Assembly (NCBI RefSeq): GCF_013377905.1
Contig: NZ_JABKAV010000009.1
Location: forward strand, 1 to 64,000
Length of the DNA: 64,000 nt
Direction of reading: 5' to 3'
DNA from: Hymenobacter terrestris
Lineage (GTDB): Bacteria; Bacteroidota; Bacteroidia; Cytophagales; Hymenobacteraceae
Shown here: positions 44,264 to 53,559 of the stretch, piece by piece
Numbering within the stretch: position 1 is the stretch's first letter
Layout: each line of letters begins with the position of its first letter
Program-made: the position numbers and the translations under genes
The notes under the pieces: generated by a model
Told to the model about the DNA's origin: nothing
What the model saw: the letters and a program-made list of their open reading frames with translations, nothing else
The model's database searches: none

Positions 44264-45283
44264 CTACCACTTAATGAGCGCCGAAGCCCAGGTAAAGCCC
44301 GAGCCGAAAGCGGCCAGGCACACCAAGTCGCCACGCTTGATGCGGCCTTCCTGCATGGCTTCGCTCAGGGCAATGGGCACCGAGGCGGCGGTGGTGTTGC
44401 CGTAGCGCTGAATGTTGCTGAATATCTTGTTGTCGGGGAGGCCCATTTTCTGTTGCACATACTGCGTGATGCGCAGGTTGGCCTGGTGCGGAATAAGCAT
44501 ATCGAGGTCTTGGGGCTGGTAGCCGTTGGCATCGAGAGCCTCCTTGATCACCTGCGGGAAGCGCACCACGGCGTGCTTGAACACGTTCTGGCCGTTCATG
44601 ACGGGATAGAGCTCAACCTCGTTCTCCAGATTCTGGATAAACGCCGTCCGGTCCTGACGATTCGAGCTGGGCTCCTTTACAATCAGCTCCTCGGCGTGCT
44701 CGCCCTGCGAGTGCAGATGCGTACTTAGTACGCCGTGACCCTCGCGGGTGCAGGGACGCATTACTACGGCTCCGGCGCCATCGCCAAAAATAACCGACAC
44801 CGCCCGGCCACGGGTGCTGATATCGAGGCCCGAAGAATGGATTTCGGAGCCTACCACCAGCACGTTGTCGTACATGCCGGTTTTGATGAACTGGTCGGCC
44901 ATGCTTAGCGCGTACACGAAACCCGAGCACTGGTTGCGCACATCGAAGGCCGGTACGGGAGCCTTAATGCCTAGTTCGCGCTGCAGCAGCACGCCCGAGC
45001 CGGGGAAGAAATAATCGGGCGAGAGCGTGGCAAACACAATCATTTGCACGTCGTCGGGCTCGAGGCCGGCCATTTCGAGGGCGCGGCGGGAGGCCTTGGC
45101 GGCCATGTTGGCAGTGGTATCAACGCCCTCGGTAAACCAGCGCCGCTCCTTAATACCGGTGCGTTCCTGAATCCACTCGTCGGTGGTGTCCATCAGGGTG
45201 ATGAGGTCGGCATTGGTAACCACGCGCTCGGGCACATAGTGACCGACGCCGGCAATTTCAGAGTTGCGGAGAGAGTTGTTCAT
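44264..45283 (-). CDS. fabH: Beta-ketoacyl-ACP synthase III (FabH)
   Basis: The 339-residue condensing enzyme starts fatty-acid chains from acyl-CoA and malonyl-ACP. The catalytic Cys is in VRNQCSGFVYAL, the His in PHQANLRI and the Asn in YGNTTAAS. The front has GVGHYVPERVVTN and TDEWIQERTGIKERR, and the end has CLAAFGSGFTWASALI, so the protein is complete. No plsX or rpmF gene lies next to it, unlike many fab clusters, and it may be one of several FabH copies. It is flanked by the DtxR-family gene downstream and a glycosyltransferase upstream, both on the same strand. Confidence 0.95.
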   Translation of the reverse strand: MNNSLRNSEIAGVGHYVPERVVTNADLITLMDTTDEWIQERTGIKERRWFTEGVDTTANMAAKASRRALEMAGLEPDDVQMIVFATLSPDYFFPGSGVLLQRELGIKAPVPAFDVRNQCSGFVYALSMADQFIKTGMYDNVLVVGSEIHSSGLDISTRGRAVSVIFGDGAGAVVMRPCTREGHGVLSTHLHSQGEHAEELIVKEPSSNRQDRTAFIQNLENEVELYPVMNGQNVFKHAVVRFPQVIKEALDANGYQPQDLDMLIPHQANLRITQYVQQKMGLPDNKIFSNIQRYGNTTAASVPIALSEAMQEGRIKRGDLVCLAAFGSGFTWASALIKW

Positions 45284-45379
45284 CGGGGGAGGGATTTGCG
45301 GAGCAGTACAGAAGAAAGCAGGCGCCGAAGGTAAAGAAAAACGGTTCCGGTTCCGTAAACGGGCTGCTAAGGTCGGTAG

Positions 45380-46612
45380 TTACCCAATAGAATCCAGCAG
45401 CGCTAATATTTTTTTGGCTTCCGGCTCCCAGAAGGCCAGCGGCGGTGGCCCCTGCGGGTAATACGTGCCTGCCCGTAGCGCAGCTGCCAGCTTGGCAGCC
45501 GCCGGGTAGGTGGGCTGCTGAAAATCGAAGCCCAAGCCGGCCCCGGCGGCTTCGACCAGCGGCTGCCAGAGCGGGTTGGGGGGCAGCACCAGCGGCAGTG
45601 CCAGGCCCAGATACTCGAACAGCTTGGTAGGTACGCAGCGGGCCGTGCTGGGGTGGGGCCGGTAGGGCAGCAGCCCCAGGTGACTGCGGCGCAGCTCGGC
45701 TACCACGTCCTCGTGGGGCACCAGCGCCGCCCCGCCCACCAGCGTAACGGCCCCATTGGTCGCCGCCACGGCCGCTTGCAGCCGTGCCAGCAGCGCCGGC
45801 TGCTGGCAGGACCCAATAATGGTTAGGTGGGCCAGCGGCCACACCGTGCGCAGGTGGGCCGCAAACCGCAATGCTTCCCATACCCCGTTCAGCTCCGAAA
45901 TGGTGCCCGAATACACCAGCCGCAACGGCTCCGAAACCTCAGGCAGCCGCCGCGGCCAGGCAGCTGGTATTGCATCATAAGGCTGATACTTATTTTCAAT
46001 GATGAGTGCTGGAAGAGGGCCTGTTGTTGTCTGCCTTTTGCCATCCGAAAGGGTAGAATCCCCAGAAGTACTCACGGCTTCCGTTAGCGCGGCTAAGGCC
46101 CCGGCCGCAAAGGGCAGCTCGGCGGCGTAGCTTCGTTCGGCCAGCAGAATGGCGGCGGCGCGGGCGGCAGCCAGCGTTTCGAGGCGACGCACCAGCCCGG
46201 CCAGCAGGTGGCGGGCCCAGGGCGGGTACACGGCCTGCGTCCGGATGTTGAGGGCGTAGTTTTCGCGCACATCATATATAAAGCGCCGGCCCCGGCCCAG
46301 CCACTGCCAGAGCACGGTGGCCGGCAGCAGTTCGGGGGCGTGCACAAATACCAACGTAGGTTGCAGCTGTTGCAGCAATTGCCAGTAGTGCCACTGCGCC
46401 CGTAGCCGCGCCAGGCTCAGGCGGGTGCCACGCAGCAGCTCGTGCACGTGCAGGTTGGGCGGCAAACCGGGCGGCCGGGGCGCGGCGCGGCCCGCTACGT
46501 GCACCTGAGTTCTGGGCCGTTGGGCCAGGGTGCGTCCGAACTTGCCCAGCATCCGCGTATCGTCGAGGGGCTTTAGTACGGAGGCCAGTAGAATGGTGAG
46601 GGCGGGCGGCAT
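45380..46612 (-). CDS. Glycosyltransferase (GT4-like, GT-B fold)
   Basis: The 410-residue product has two Rossmann-like halves. The N-terminal half carries LTILLASVLKPLDDTRM and a DVRENYAL site. The C-terminal half has the nucleotide-sugar region LRLVYSGTISELNG, LTIIGSC and, near residue 335, PTKLFEYLGLALPLV with the Glu typical of GT4 enzymes. A probably disordered insert sits between them (STSGDSTLSDGKRQTT). Donor and acceptor are unknown; a cell-surface polysaccharide or glycolipid is likely. It is divergent from dapD, with 142 bp between the starts. No other glycan genes are adjacent. Confidence 0.85.
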   Translation of the reverse strand: MPPALTILLASVLKPLDDTRMLGKFGRTLAQRPRTQVHVAGRAAPRPPGLPPNLHVHELLRGTRLSLARLRAQWHYWQLLQQLQPTLVFVHAPELLPATVLWQWLGRGRRFIYDVRENYALNIRTQAVYPPWARHLLAGLVRRLETLAAARAAAILLAERSYAAELPFAAGALAALTEAVSTSGDSTLSDGKRQTTTGPLPALIIENKYQPYDAIPAAWPRRLPEVSEPLRLVYSGTISELNGVWEALRFAAHLRTVWPLAHLTIIGSCQQPALLARLQAAVAATNGAVTLVGGAALVPHEDVVAELRRSHLGLLPYRPHPSTARCVPTKLFEYLGLALPLVLPPNPLWQPLVEAAGAGLGFDFQQPTYPAAAKLAAALRAGTYYPQGPPPLAFWEPEAKKILALLDSIG

Positions 46613-46713
46613 AGCAGGGGCGAAGATGGGGTTTTTTGGCTCCTCAAAGGTGGCTTTCGGCTTTCGCAGGGTTTATCGTAGGCGCTATAATCATGCTCTC
46701 AGCTCGTATCCAT

Positions 46714-46721
46714 TACCTTTA
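46714..46721 (+). promoter_or_regulatory. Candidate promoter box for dapD
   Basis: TACCTTTA fits TAnnTTTR and lies 33 bases before the ATG at 46755. Confidence 0.45.
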
Positions 46722-46754
46722 AGCCGTAAATCAACTCCAGCAACCAACACCCCA

Positions 46755-47579
<825 letters not shown>

Positions 47580-47582
47580 GGT

Positions 47583-47864
47583 CACAGATATTGCCAATAG
47601 CGCACATTCGTGCTGGCTTCGGATGAAAAAATGATTGGATAGCCTAGATTTGCTTAGAGCCGTGGCCAGCCGATGAGCAGATAACCGGCTTAGTGGTTGG
47701 CCACCTATCTTTGAGAAGTTTTGATAACTAGCTTTCGACGTCCGTTAGCGCCAACAGAACGACGTGTCATCCGCTCGGCACGACACGAGTCTGCGTCATC
47801 CAATCATTTTTTCATCCGAAGCCAGCACGAATCTGCGCTATCGGCAACATCTGCAACATCTGTG
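47583..47864. repeat. Intergenic element with ~60-bp inverted ends, before the hypothetical gene
   Basis: The left end (47583-47640, with CGTGCTGGCTTCGGATG and AAAAAATGATTGGAT) returns inverted at 47798-47864, with a small insertion and a few changes. About 157 bases lie between the arms. The inner end of the right arm carries CAACATCTGCAACATCTGTG, which ends in the GTG start codon of the next gene. A related element lies at 49291-49443. No transposase is present, so it may be a non-autonomous repeat. Confidence 0.75.
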
Positions 47865-48665
47865 ATTAAGAATGTCGTATCGGCCGCGCAGGCCCGTGAG
47901 GAAGTGCGCGACTACGTGGCCCAGGAGCTGAGCCTCGACCCGGAAACCATCCAGACCCGCGTTGTTTTCAACCGTGAACTGCCTTGGGTAGACGGCCGTA
48001 CCCGGCCCTGCTTCTTGGTAGAATGGGCCGAGCCCAATGGCCGCGACGGCGTAGCGCTGGCCGGACCTTATACCCACAACTTTTTCGAGTTTACCCGTGC
48101 CGAAGCGTATCAGCTGGGAGCTCAAAATGCCTGGCGCCAACAACTGCTCAATCTGTATGCTGGCTGCGAGCTGGTCGTGCACGCCCGCCTCACGCAGACG
48201 CTCACCGACGTGCCCGACCCTACGCGGCTGGCCGTTATTAAACAGAGCCTGCAGGAGCGCAGCAACTGGCGCGTAGCGGTTAACGTATCGTTGCGCGAGT
48301 TTCTGCGCCTGGGCACCGACGAGTACTACATCTTCAACGGTAGCTGGGTCTGGAACCCGCACTACCACTACTCGGCCGTTAAAGGCTTCGTGCCTTTCGG
48401 TGATAAAACCCTGATGACACTGCCCAAGCAGGAATTCATTCCGGTACGTTCGCACTCACCCTTCGAGGCCCTGCCCGAAGTAGGCGAAGACGGTGCCTAC
48501 CCCGGCGAGCTGGTCAGCTTCATCATTGTGCGCAACGACCAGATTATCGAAACCCGCGACCTCGACCTCTATACCCGCACCCTGATGAACCAGGTGGCTA
48601 CCTTCTACGCCCTTGGCCGCGACCAGGGCCCGTTTCAGATAGAAATGGCCCAGCAACAGGGATAA
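47862..48665 (+). CDS. Hypothetical protein with start codon at the edge of a repeat
   Basis: The 267-residue product begins at GTG 47862 (VIKNVVSAAQAREEVRDYVAQ). It has a compact soluble look, with conserved-looking blocks RPCFLVEWAEPNGRDGVALAGPYTH split over residues 45-70, a Trp/His/Tyr-rich core (YYIFNGSWVWNPHYHYSAVKG split near 160-180), and QVATFYALGRDQGP near the C-terminus. I recognise no family. No in-frame ATG lies near the start of the conserved part; a longer frame from 47721 would make the repeat arm coding. The pattern of codons is native. It converges on msrA across a 72-bp palindrome, and both genes carry related repeats right in front of them. Confidence 0.75.
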   Translation: MIKNVVSAAQAREEVRDYVAQELSLDPETIQTRVVFNRELPWVDGRTRPCFLVEWAEPNGRDGVALAGPYTHNFFEFTRAEAYQLGAQNAWRQQLLNLYAGCELVVHARLTQTLTDVPDPTRLAVIKQSLQERSNWRVAVNVSLREFLRLGTDEYYIFNGSWVWNPHYHYSAVKGFVPFGDKTLMTLPKQEFIPVRSHSPFEALPEVGEDGAYPGELVSFIIVRNDQIIETRDLDLYTRTLMNQVATFYALGRDQGPFQIEMAQQQG

Positions 48666-48669
48666 GCAC

Positions 48670-48741
48670 AAAACCGAACAGCCATAAAAAAGCGGTCATC
48701 CTGAATTCAGGATGACCGCTTTTTTATGGCTGTTCGGTTTT
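48670..48741. terminator. 72-bp perfect palindrome between the hypothetical gene and msrA
   Basis: Arms of 36 bp (48670-48705 and 48706-48741) are perfectly complementary, centred on GAATTC. It starts 4 bp after one stop codon and ends 3 bp before the other, with A and T runs inside the arms, so it should act as a terminator both ways. Confidence 0.88.
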
Positions 48742-48744
48742 AAA

Positions 48745-49284
48745 CTATGCTACTTCGCTTTTCAGCTTGTCACCGAACACCGATTTCACTTTATCCACCT
48801 TGCTCTTGACCACAAACTGGCAGTAGGGCTGGCTGCGGTTCAAGTTGTAGTAGTTCTGGTGGTAGGCCTCGGCGGGGTAGAATGTCGGCAGGGGTAGGAT
48901 TTCGGTGGTGATGGGGCCATCGAAGGCGTTGGCGTCAGCAAGCTTCTGCTTGTACGCTTCGGCCAGGCGTTGCTGCTCATCCGAGTGGGTGTAGATGCCC
49001 GAGCGGTACTGGGTGCCCGCGTCGTTGCCCTGGCGGTTGAGGGTGGTAGGGTCGTGAGTCTTCCAAAATACCTCCAGCAGGTCTTCGAAGCTGATAATGG
49101 TGGGGTCGTAGCTTACCTGAATTACCTCGTTGTGGCCCGTCAGGCCACTGCACACTTCCTTGTAAGTAGGGTTGGCAATGCGCCCGCCGGTGTAGCCCGA
49201 CACGACTTTCTCTACGCCCTTCAGGTTCTGAAATACGGCTTCGGTGCACCAGAAGCAGCCGCCGCCAAATGTAGCTTGTTCCAT
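48745..49284 (-). CDS. msrA: Peptide-methionine (S)-S-oxide reductase
   Basis: The 179-residue enzyme repairs oxidised methionine. It begins MEQATFGGGCFWCTEAVFQNLKG, split here over its GCFWC active site, and has YTGGRIANPTYKEVCSG, GHNEVIQVSYDP, the PTTLNRQGNDAGTQYRSG block and YHQNYYNLN. No MsrB domain is fused. The ATG at 49284 starts at the catalytic domain. The upstream element at 49291-49443 provides its leader, so expression may be shaped by a structured 5' region. It is probably a single gene. Confidence 0.95.
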   Translation of the reverse strand: MEQATFGGGCFWCTEAVFQNLKGVEKVVSGYTGGRIANPTYKEVCSGLTGHNEVIQVSYDPTIISFEDLLEVFWKTHDPTTLNRQGNDAGTQYRSGIYTHSDEQQRLAEAYKQKLADANAFDGPITTEILPLPTFYPAEAYHQNYYNLNRSQPYCQFVVKSKVDKVKSVFGDKLKSEVA

Positions 49285-49290
49285 AAAATT

Positions 49291-49443
49291 ACAGATGTTG
49301 CAGATGAAAGGGATAACGCAGATTCGTTCTGCGTTATCCCTATAACGCCTTATGCCCGGTGGCTGTTCATAAACCCCGATAGAAAACCAGCAGGAGGAAT
49401 TATCCACCCAGAACCAGTCTGATTCATCCCTTTCATCTGCAAC
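49291..49443. repeat. Second copy-like inverted-repeat element, in front of msrA
   Basis: Outer arms of 18 bp (GTTGCAGATGAAAGGGAT at 49297-49314 and its complement at 49426-49443) are perfect. An inner 12-bp hairpin (49310-49321 with 49329-49340) overlaps the left arm, so two folds compete. Read toward msrA it ends CAACATCTGTAATTTT just before the ATG, like the element in front of the hypothetical gene at 47862. Confidence 0.75.
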
Positions 49444-49473
49444 GCATGCGCCGTGATTCAGCAGCTGGGTGCT

Positions 49474-50361
49474 TTACTTGCGGAACCGCTCGGCCAGCAC
49501 CAGATCCTTGGTGCCGTGGGTCCAGGAGTAGAAACCTTCGCCCGACTTTACGCCCAGGCGGCCGGCCATTACCATGTTCACCAGCAGCGGGCAGGGAGCG
49601 TACTTGGGGTTGCCCAGGCCGTCGTGCAGCACCCGCATAATGGCCAGGCACACATCCAGCCCGATAAAATCGGCCAGCTGCAGCGGGCCCATGGGGTGGG
49701 CCATGCCCAGCTTCATCACTGTGTCAATCTCCTCAACGCCGGCTACGCCCTCGTGCAGCGAGATGATGGCCTCATTGATCATGGGCATCAGAATGCGGTT
49801 GGCTACAAAGCCGGGGTAGTCGTTGACTTCGGTGGGCGTTTTGCCCAACTGCCGCGACATCTCCATCACTTTAGCCGTCACCTCGTCGGAGGTGGCGTAG
49901 CCGCGAATCACCTCCACGAGCTTCATCACCGGCACCGGATTCATGAAGTGCATGCCAATAACCTGGGTGGGGCGCTTGGTAACGGCCGCAATGCGGGTAA
50001 TGGAAATGGAGGAGGTGTTGGTGGCCAGAATTGCCTGCTCGGGCGCATACTGGTCTATTTCGCGGAAGATGTTGAGCTTGAGCTCCACGTTTTCGGTGGC
50101 CGCTTCTACAACCAGATCGGCCTGCAGAACTCCCTCCGAAAGGCTGGTGTAGGTGGTGATGCGGCCCAGGGTGGCTGTTTTATCGGTCTCGGCCAGGCTG
50201 CCTTTGCTTACCTGCCGGTCGAGGTTTTTTCCGATGGTCGCCATGCCTTTATCAAGGGCCGGCTGGTTGATATCGATGAGGGCAACTGCAAATCCGTGCT
50301 GGGCAAAAACGTGAGCAATGCCATTGCCCATCGTGCCCGAGCCAATAACGGCAACGTTCAT
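49474..50361 (-). CDS. 3-hydroxybutyryl-CoA dehydrogenase
   Basis: The 295-residue enzyme interconverts 3-hydroxybutyryl-CoA and acetoacetyl-CoA with NAD(P)H. The front is a Rossmann fold (VAVIGSGTMGNGIAHVFAQHG, split at GSGTMG). The catalytic Ser/His/Asn set lies in ATNTSSISIT, GMHFMNPVPVMKLVEVI and DYPGFVANRILMPMINEAI. The end has MGPLQLADFIGLDVCLAIM. It is the stand-alone short form, not the FadB fusion. The ATG at 50361 starts at the fold. A TAGCTTTG box lies 68 bp upstream. It could serve butyrate/acyl-CoA flow that also involves the IcmF protein, but the two are far apart. Confidence 0.93.
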   Translation of the reverse strand: MNVAVIGSGTMGNGIAHVFAQHGFAVALIDINQPALDKGMATIGKNLDRQVSKGSLAETDKTATLGRITTYTSLSEGVLQADLVVEAATENVELKLNIFREIDQYAPEQAILATNTSSISITRIAAVTKRPTQVIGMHFMNPVPVMKLVEVIRGYATSDEVTAKVMEMSRQLGKTPTEVNDYPGFVANRILMPMINEAIISLHEGVAGVEEIDTVMKLGMAHPMGPLQLADFIGLDVCLAIMRVLHDGLGNPKYAPCPLLVNMVMAGRLGVKSGEGFYSWTHGTKDLVLAERFRK

Positions 50362-50429
50362 AGAAGTGAGTGAAAACAGGGTGGGAAGAAACGAAAGCGC
50401 GCCGAATAAGGGGTGGGGGCGTGCCTTGG

Positions 50430-50437
50430 CAAAGCTA
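50430..50437 (-). promoter_or_regulatory. Promoter box for the 3-hydroxybutyryl-CoA dehydrogenase gene
   Basis: On the minus strand it reads TAGCTTTG, an exact TAnnTTTG match. Confidence 0.5.
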
Positions 50438-50701
50438 CACCGAAACCCGGCCCCGCCCAATCTGGCAAACGAATACAAGCTGGGTAATGCACTTTTTTTG
50501 TATAGTCTAAATATGCCACTGGAGGTTCAGAAGGCGGTTTTTGTCTCGGAAGATGAAAAATAGATGAAGCCTAATAAAACCTTTTGGGCGAAGGTGCGCG
50601 TACAAACCCGCAGAATGTCTTCCGGCCCGCTAATCTTTCACTGCGAACCGGAAACGCTGTTTTCTCTCTCCCCTTTTTTCCCACTCTCTTCCTTTTCAAC
50701 C

Positions 50702-50860
50702 ATGGGTAATCTGTTGTACATCATCGCCGTCATTCTGGTCATCATCTGGGCTATCAGCTTCTTTGGCGGCTTCTTCACTGGCAGCATCATTCACGTTCTG
50801 CTCGTAATTGCCATTATCGTAATCCTGCTGCGCGTCATTCGAGGCGGTAGCGCGGTATAA
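50702..50860 (+). CDS. 52-residue lmo0937-type membrane protein
   Basis: The short product (MGNLLYIIAVILVIIWAISF... then a Gly-rich turn and a second helix ending RVIRGG) has two membrane helices. It fits the small lmo0937 family of unknown function that is widespread in bacteria and often linked to stress. The ATG at 50702 follows a CTTTTCAACC leader; the longer frame from 50564 adds a stretch unlike a real N-terminus. The gene is alone and ends in a strong hairpin. Confidence 0.82.
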   Translation: MGNLLYIIAVILVIIWAISFFGGFFTGSIIHVLLVIAIIVILLRVIRGGSAV

Positions 50861-50906
50861 GTACCGCACGGCATTCAGCTAACTGGAAACATAGGCTTTC
50901 CAAAAA

Positions 50907-50948
50907 ACAAAGAAGCCCCGCTCAAGCAATTGAGCGGGGCTTCTTTGT
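50907..50948. terminator. Bidirectional terminator with GCAA tetraloop
   Basis: A 19-bp perfect stem (50907-50925 with 50930-50948) closes a GCAA loop between convergent genes. The stem ends in A on one side and T on the other. Confidence 0.88.
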
Positions 50949-50974
50949 GCGTGCCATATGGGCAAATTCAGAAC

Positions 50975-51811
50975 TTATTTCAAATCGAAAAGGAAGTTGA
51001 AGCGAATTTCAGGCTGCCCGTAGGGCGACTTCCGGTTGCCCTGGTTGTCGATGCCGTCGTTGAAATTATAAAGCACCACGATGTCGGCGGCAAACCGCTC
51101 GCCAAACTGGCTGCGATAACCGGCACCGCCCAGCGGCGTGGTGGCTGTGGTATTGCTGGTTATCATACTACCCTGCGCAAACGTAGCCTCACCCCGCAGG
51201 CGGGTTACCTCGTATTCGGCGTGCACAAAAAACTGCTTGTACACCATGTACTGCGCGAAGGCCTTCAGCCCAAGGTTGTTGTACCGGATTTTTTCGGGGT
51301 AGCCGAACTGCTGGTTGAAGGGCGAATAGCTCACGTTGATGTAGGAGTAGCTGATGCCCGGTCCGATGGCAAACTTCTCCGTTACCCGGTAGCCAATGGC
51401 CGGGGCAATACTTGCATTAAACTGCCCGTCGCCGGCGTAGCTGCTGTAGCCCAATCCGAAGTTGGTGTACAGAAAGTACTTGCGCAGCGGTGGTGGGGGC
51501 GGTGCCACACCTGCCCGCTGGGGCAAATCCATGCCCGAGGGCCGGTTGGGGTCGTAGGGCGCGCGTGAGGCCGGTACGTTGGGGTCGGGTTGGTATACGG
51601 GCGGCGCGGTGGGCACTGGCAGCGGCTCGTTGGGGGCCGTGGCGGGCTCCCGCCGACGCCGGGCGGGTGCCGAGCCGGGCGGGGTCGTATTCAGCTGCGG
51701 CTTCACGGTACGAACTGTATCGGTCGGCGTTGTCGTCTGGGCGCGGGCAGCGGTAGGAACCAGCACAAGGCCGGTTCCGCCCAGCAGCAGCGAAAACAGA
51801 AGTCGTTTCAT
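50975..51811 (-). CDS. Outer-membrane beta-barrel protein with proline-rich N-terminus
   Basis: The 278-residue product has a signal peptide (MKRLLFSLLLGGTGLVLVPTAARA). A Pro/Thr-rich linker follows (about 25-100; PNEPLPVPTAPPVYQPDPN and RAPYDPNRPSG), and then about 170 residues of alternating polar/aromatic strands (LYTNFGLGYSSYAGD, GPGISYSYINVSY, YMVYKQFFVHAEYE). It ends in RFNFLFDLK, with a C-terminal hydrophobic strand as expected of a small outer-membrane barrel. No ligand can be named. The ATG at 51811 is chosen for the signal peptide. Confidence 0.82.
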   Translation of the reverse strand: MKRLLFSLLLGGTGLVLVPTAARAQTTTPTDTVRTVKPQLNTTPPGSAPARRRREPATAPNEPLPVPTAPPVYQPDPNVPASRAPYDPNRPSGMDLPQRAGVAPPPPPLRKYFLYTNFGLGYSSYAGDGQFNASIAPAIGYRVTEKFAIGPGISYSYINVSYSPFNQQFGYPEKIRYNNLGLKAFAQYMVYKQFFVHAEYEVTRLRGEATFAQGSMITSNTTATTPLGGAGYRSQFGERFAADIVVLYNFNDGIDNQGNRKSPYGQPEIRFNFLFDLK

Positions 51812-51936
51812 GTATATGGAGTAGATAGGAGAGTAGGTAACCGGCAACGGGTAAAAACGTGAAATGGTGCGCCACTGCTGTTCAATAACGCACCATTTTC
51901 TCTTCCCCGTATGTAACCTGAGGGCTGTTGCTAGCG

Positions 51937-53559
51937 CTACGAAACCAGTTGGTACATGCGGCGGCGCTGCTCGCGGATGTTCTCGTCGTTCAGATACTCC
52001 TCGTACGTCATGCGCCGGTCGATAACGCCGCCGGGCGTCAGCTCGATGATGCGGTTGGCCACGGTCTCAATCACCTTCAAATCGTGCGAGGCAAACAGCA
52101 GCGTGCCGTTGAATTCCTGCAGCGAGTTGTTGAGGGCCGTAATGCTTTCCAGGTCGAGGTGGTTGGTCGGGTCGTCGAGCGTGAGCACGTTGCCGCCTTC
52201 CATCATCATCTTGCTCAACATGCAGCGCACCTTCTCGCCGCCGCTCAGCACGTTGCTTTTCTTGAGCGACTCCTCGCCCGAGAAAAGCATCCGGCCCAGA
52301 AAACCGCGAATAAACGACTCGTCCTTCTCGGTGCTGTACTGGCGCAGCCAGTCCACCAGGTTCAGGTCGGTATCAAAAAACTCGGTGTTCTCCTTAGGGA
52401 AGTAGCTGGGAGTAATGGTGGTGCCCCACGCGAAGCTGCCGGTGGCCGGCTTCACCTGCTCGAACAGAATATCGAAGAGGAGGGAAGCCGCCCGGTCGTC
52501 GCGGCTCACCAGGGCCACTTTGTCGCCCTTGTCGAGCATAAACGACACGTTGCGGAAGATGGTCTGGCCGTCCACCTTGGCGCTCAGGTTTTCCACCGTC
52601 AGCAGCTGGTTACCGGCCTCGCGCTCGGGCTTGAACGCAATGTAGGGGTACTTGCGCGAGCTGGGCTTAATTTCTTCCAGCGTGAGCTTCTGGAGCAGTT
52701 TCTGGCGCGAGGTGGCCTGCTTGCTCTTCGAGGCGTTGGCCGAGAAGCGGCGCACAAACTCTTCCAGCTCCTTGCGCTTGTCCTCGGTTTTCTTGTTCAC
52801 ATCCTGGCGCTGGCGCAGCACCAGCTGGCTGCTCTCGTACCAGAACGAGTAGTTGCCGGGGTACATCGTAATCTTCGAGAAGTCAACGTCGGCCATGTAG
52901 TTACACACCGCGTCGAGGAAGTGGCGGTCGTGGCTAACCACAATTACCGTATTCTGGAACGAGTCAAGAAAGTTTTCGAGCCAGAGGACCGTTTCGGCAT
53001 CAAGGCCGTTGGTGGGTTCGTCGAGTAGCAGCACATCGGGGTTGCCGAACAGGGCCTGGGCCAGCAGCACCCGCACTTTATCGGAGGTGCCCAGGTCGCC
53101 CATCAGGGTCTGGTGCTTGTTTTCGCCAATGCCCAGGCCTGAGAGCAGTTCGGCCGCCTCATACTCGGCGTTCCAGCCTTCGAGGTCGGCAAACTCGCCT
53201 TCCAGCTCGGCGGCCCGCTCACCGTCGGCGTCCGAGAAGTCGGCCTTGGCATACAGGGTGTCCTTCTCTTCCATCACCTTCCAGAGGCGGGTATGACCCA
53301 TAATCACGGTCTGGAGCACCGGAAAGGCGTCGGCCGCAAACTGGTCCTGCTTGAGCACCGACAGGCGCGAGCCCTTGGGCATATCCACCGAGCCGGTGTT
53401 GGCTTCGATTTCGCCCGACAGGATTTTCAGGAACGTAGACTTGCCGGCGCCGTTGGCCCCGATGAGACCGTACACGTTGCCCGGCATGAATTTGATGGTA
53501 ACGTCTTCAAACAAAACGCGCTTGCCGTAGCGCAGGCTTACGTTGGAGGTGCTTATCAT
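51937..53559 (-). CDS. ABC-F family ATPase (YbiT-like) with degenerate second ATP site
   Basis: The 540-residue soluble protein has two ATPase domains and no membrane part, as in ribosome-linked ABC-F factors. The first domain has Walker A GANGAGKST (near residue 35), Walker B LLLDEPTNGLD and a His switch SHDRH. The linker region (about 240-300) is rich in Lys/Arg (KKTEDKRKELEEF). In the second domain the Walker A place reads LVSRDDRAASLL and lacks the usual GKT, and Walker B is LTLDDPTNHLD with Asp for the catalytic Glu, although the signature LSGGEK is kept. The ATG at 53559 starts at the first domain. It is probably translation-related; antibiotic resistance is not indicated. Confidence 0.9.
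   Translation of the reverse strand: MISTSNVSLRYGKRVLFEDVTIKFMPGNVYGLIGANGAGKSTFLKILSGEIEANTGSVDMPKGSRLSVLKQDQFAADAFPVLQTVIMGHTRLWKVMEEKDTLYAKADFSDADGERAAELEGEFADLEGWNAEYEAAELLSGLGIGENKHQTLMGDLGTSDKVRVLLAQALFGNPDVLLLDEPTNGLDAETVLWLENFLDSFQNTVIVVSHDRHFLDAVCNYMADVDFSKITMYPGNYSFWYESSQLVLRQRQDVNKKTEDKRKELEEFVRRFSANASKSKQATSRQKLLQKLTLEEIKPSSRKYPYIAFKPEREAGNQLLTVENLSAKVDGQTIFRNVSFMLDKGDKVALVSRDDRAASLLFDILFEQVKPATGSFAWGTTITPSYFPKENTEFFDTDLNLVDWLRQYSTEKDESFIRGFLGRMLFSGEESLKKSNVLSGGEKVRCMLSKMMMEGGNVLTLDDPTNHLDLESITALNNSLQEFNGTLLFASHDLKVIETVANRIIELTPGGVIDRRMTYEEYLNDENIREQRRRMYQLVS

Noticed and set aside
47583-47864. Considered as a complete insertion sequence
   Set aside because: The 157 bases between the inverted arms cannot encode a transposase.
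47862-48665. First thought of AsnA (aspartate-ammonia ligase) for the protein convergent with msrA
   Set aside because: None of the AsnA motifs are present; it is left as a hypothetical protein.
48670-48741. Palindrome considered as an attachment or recombination site
   Set aside because: It lies exactly between two convergent stops and no recombinase gene is in the window, so a terminator is the simpler reading.
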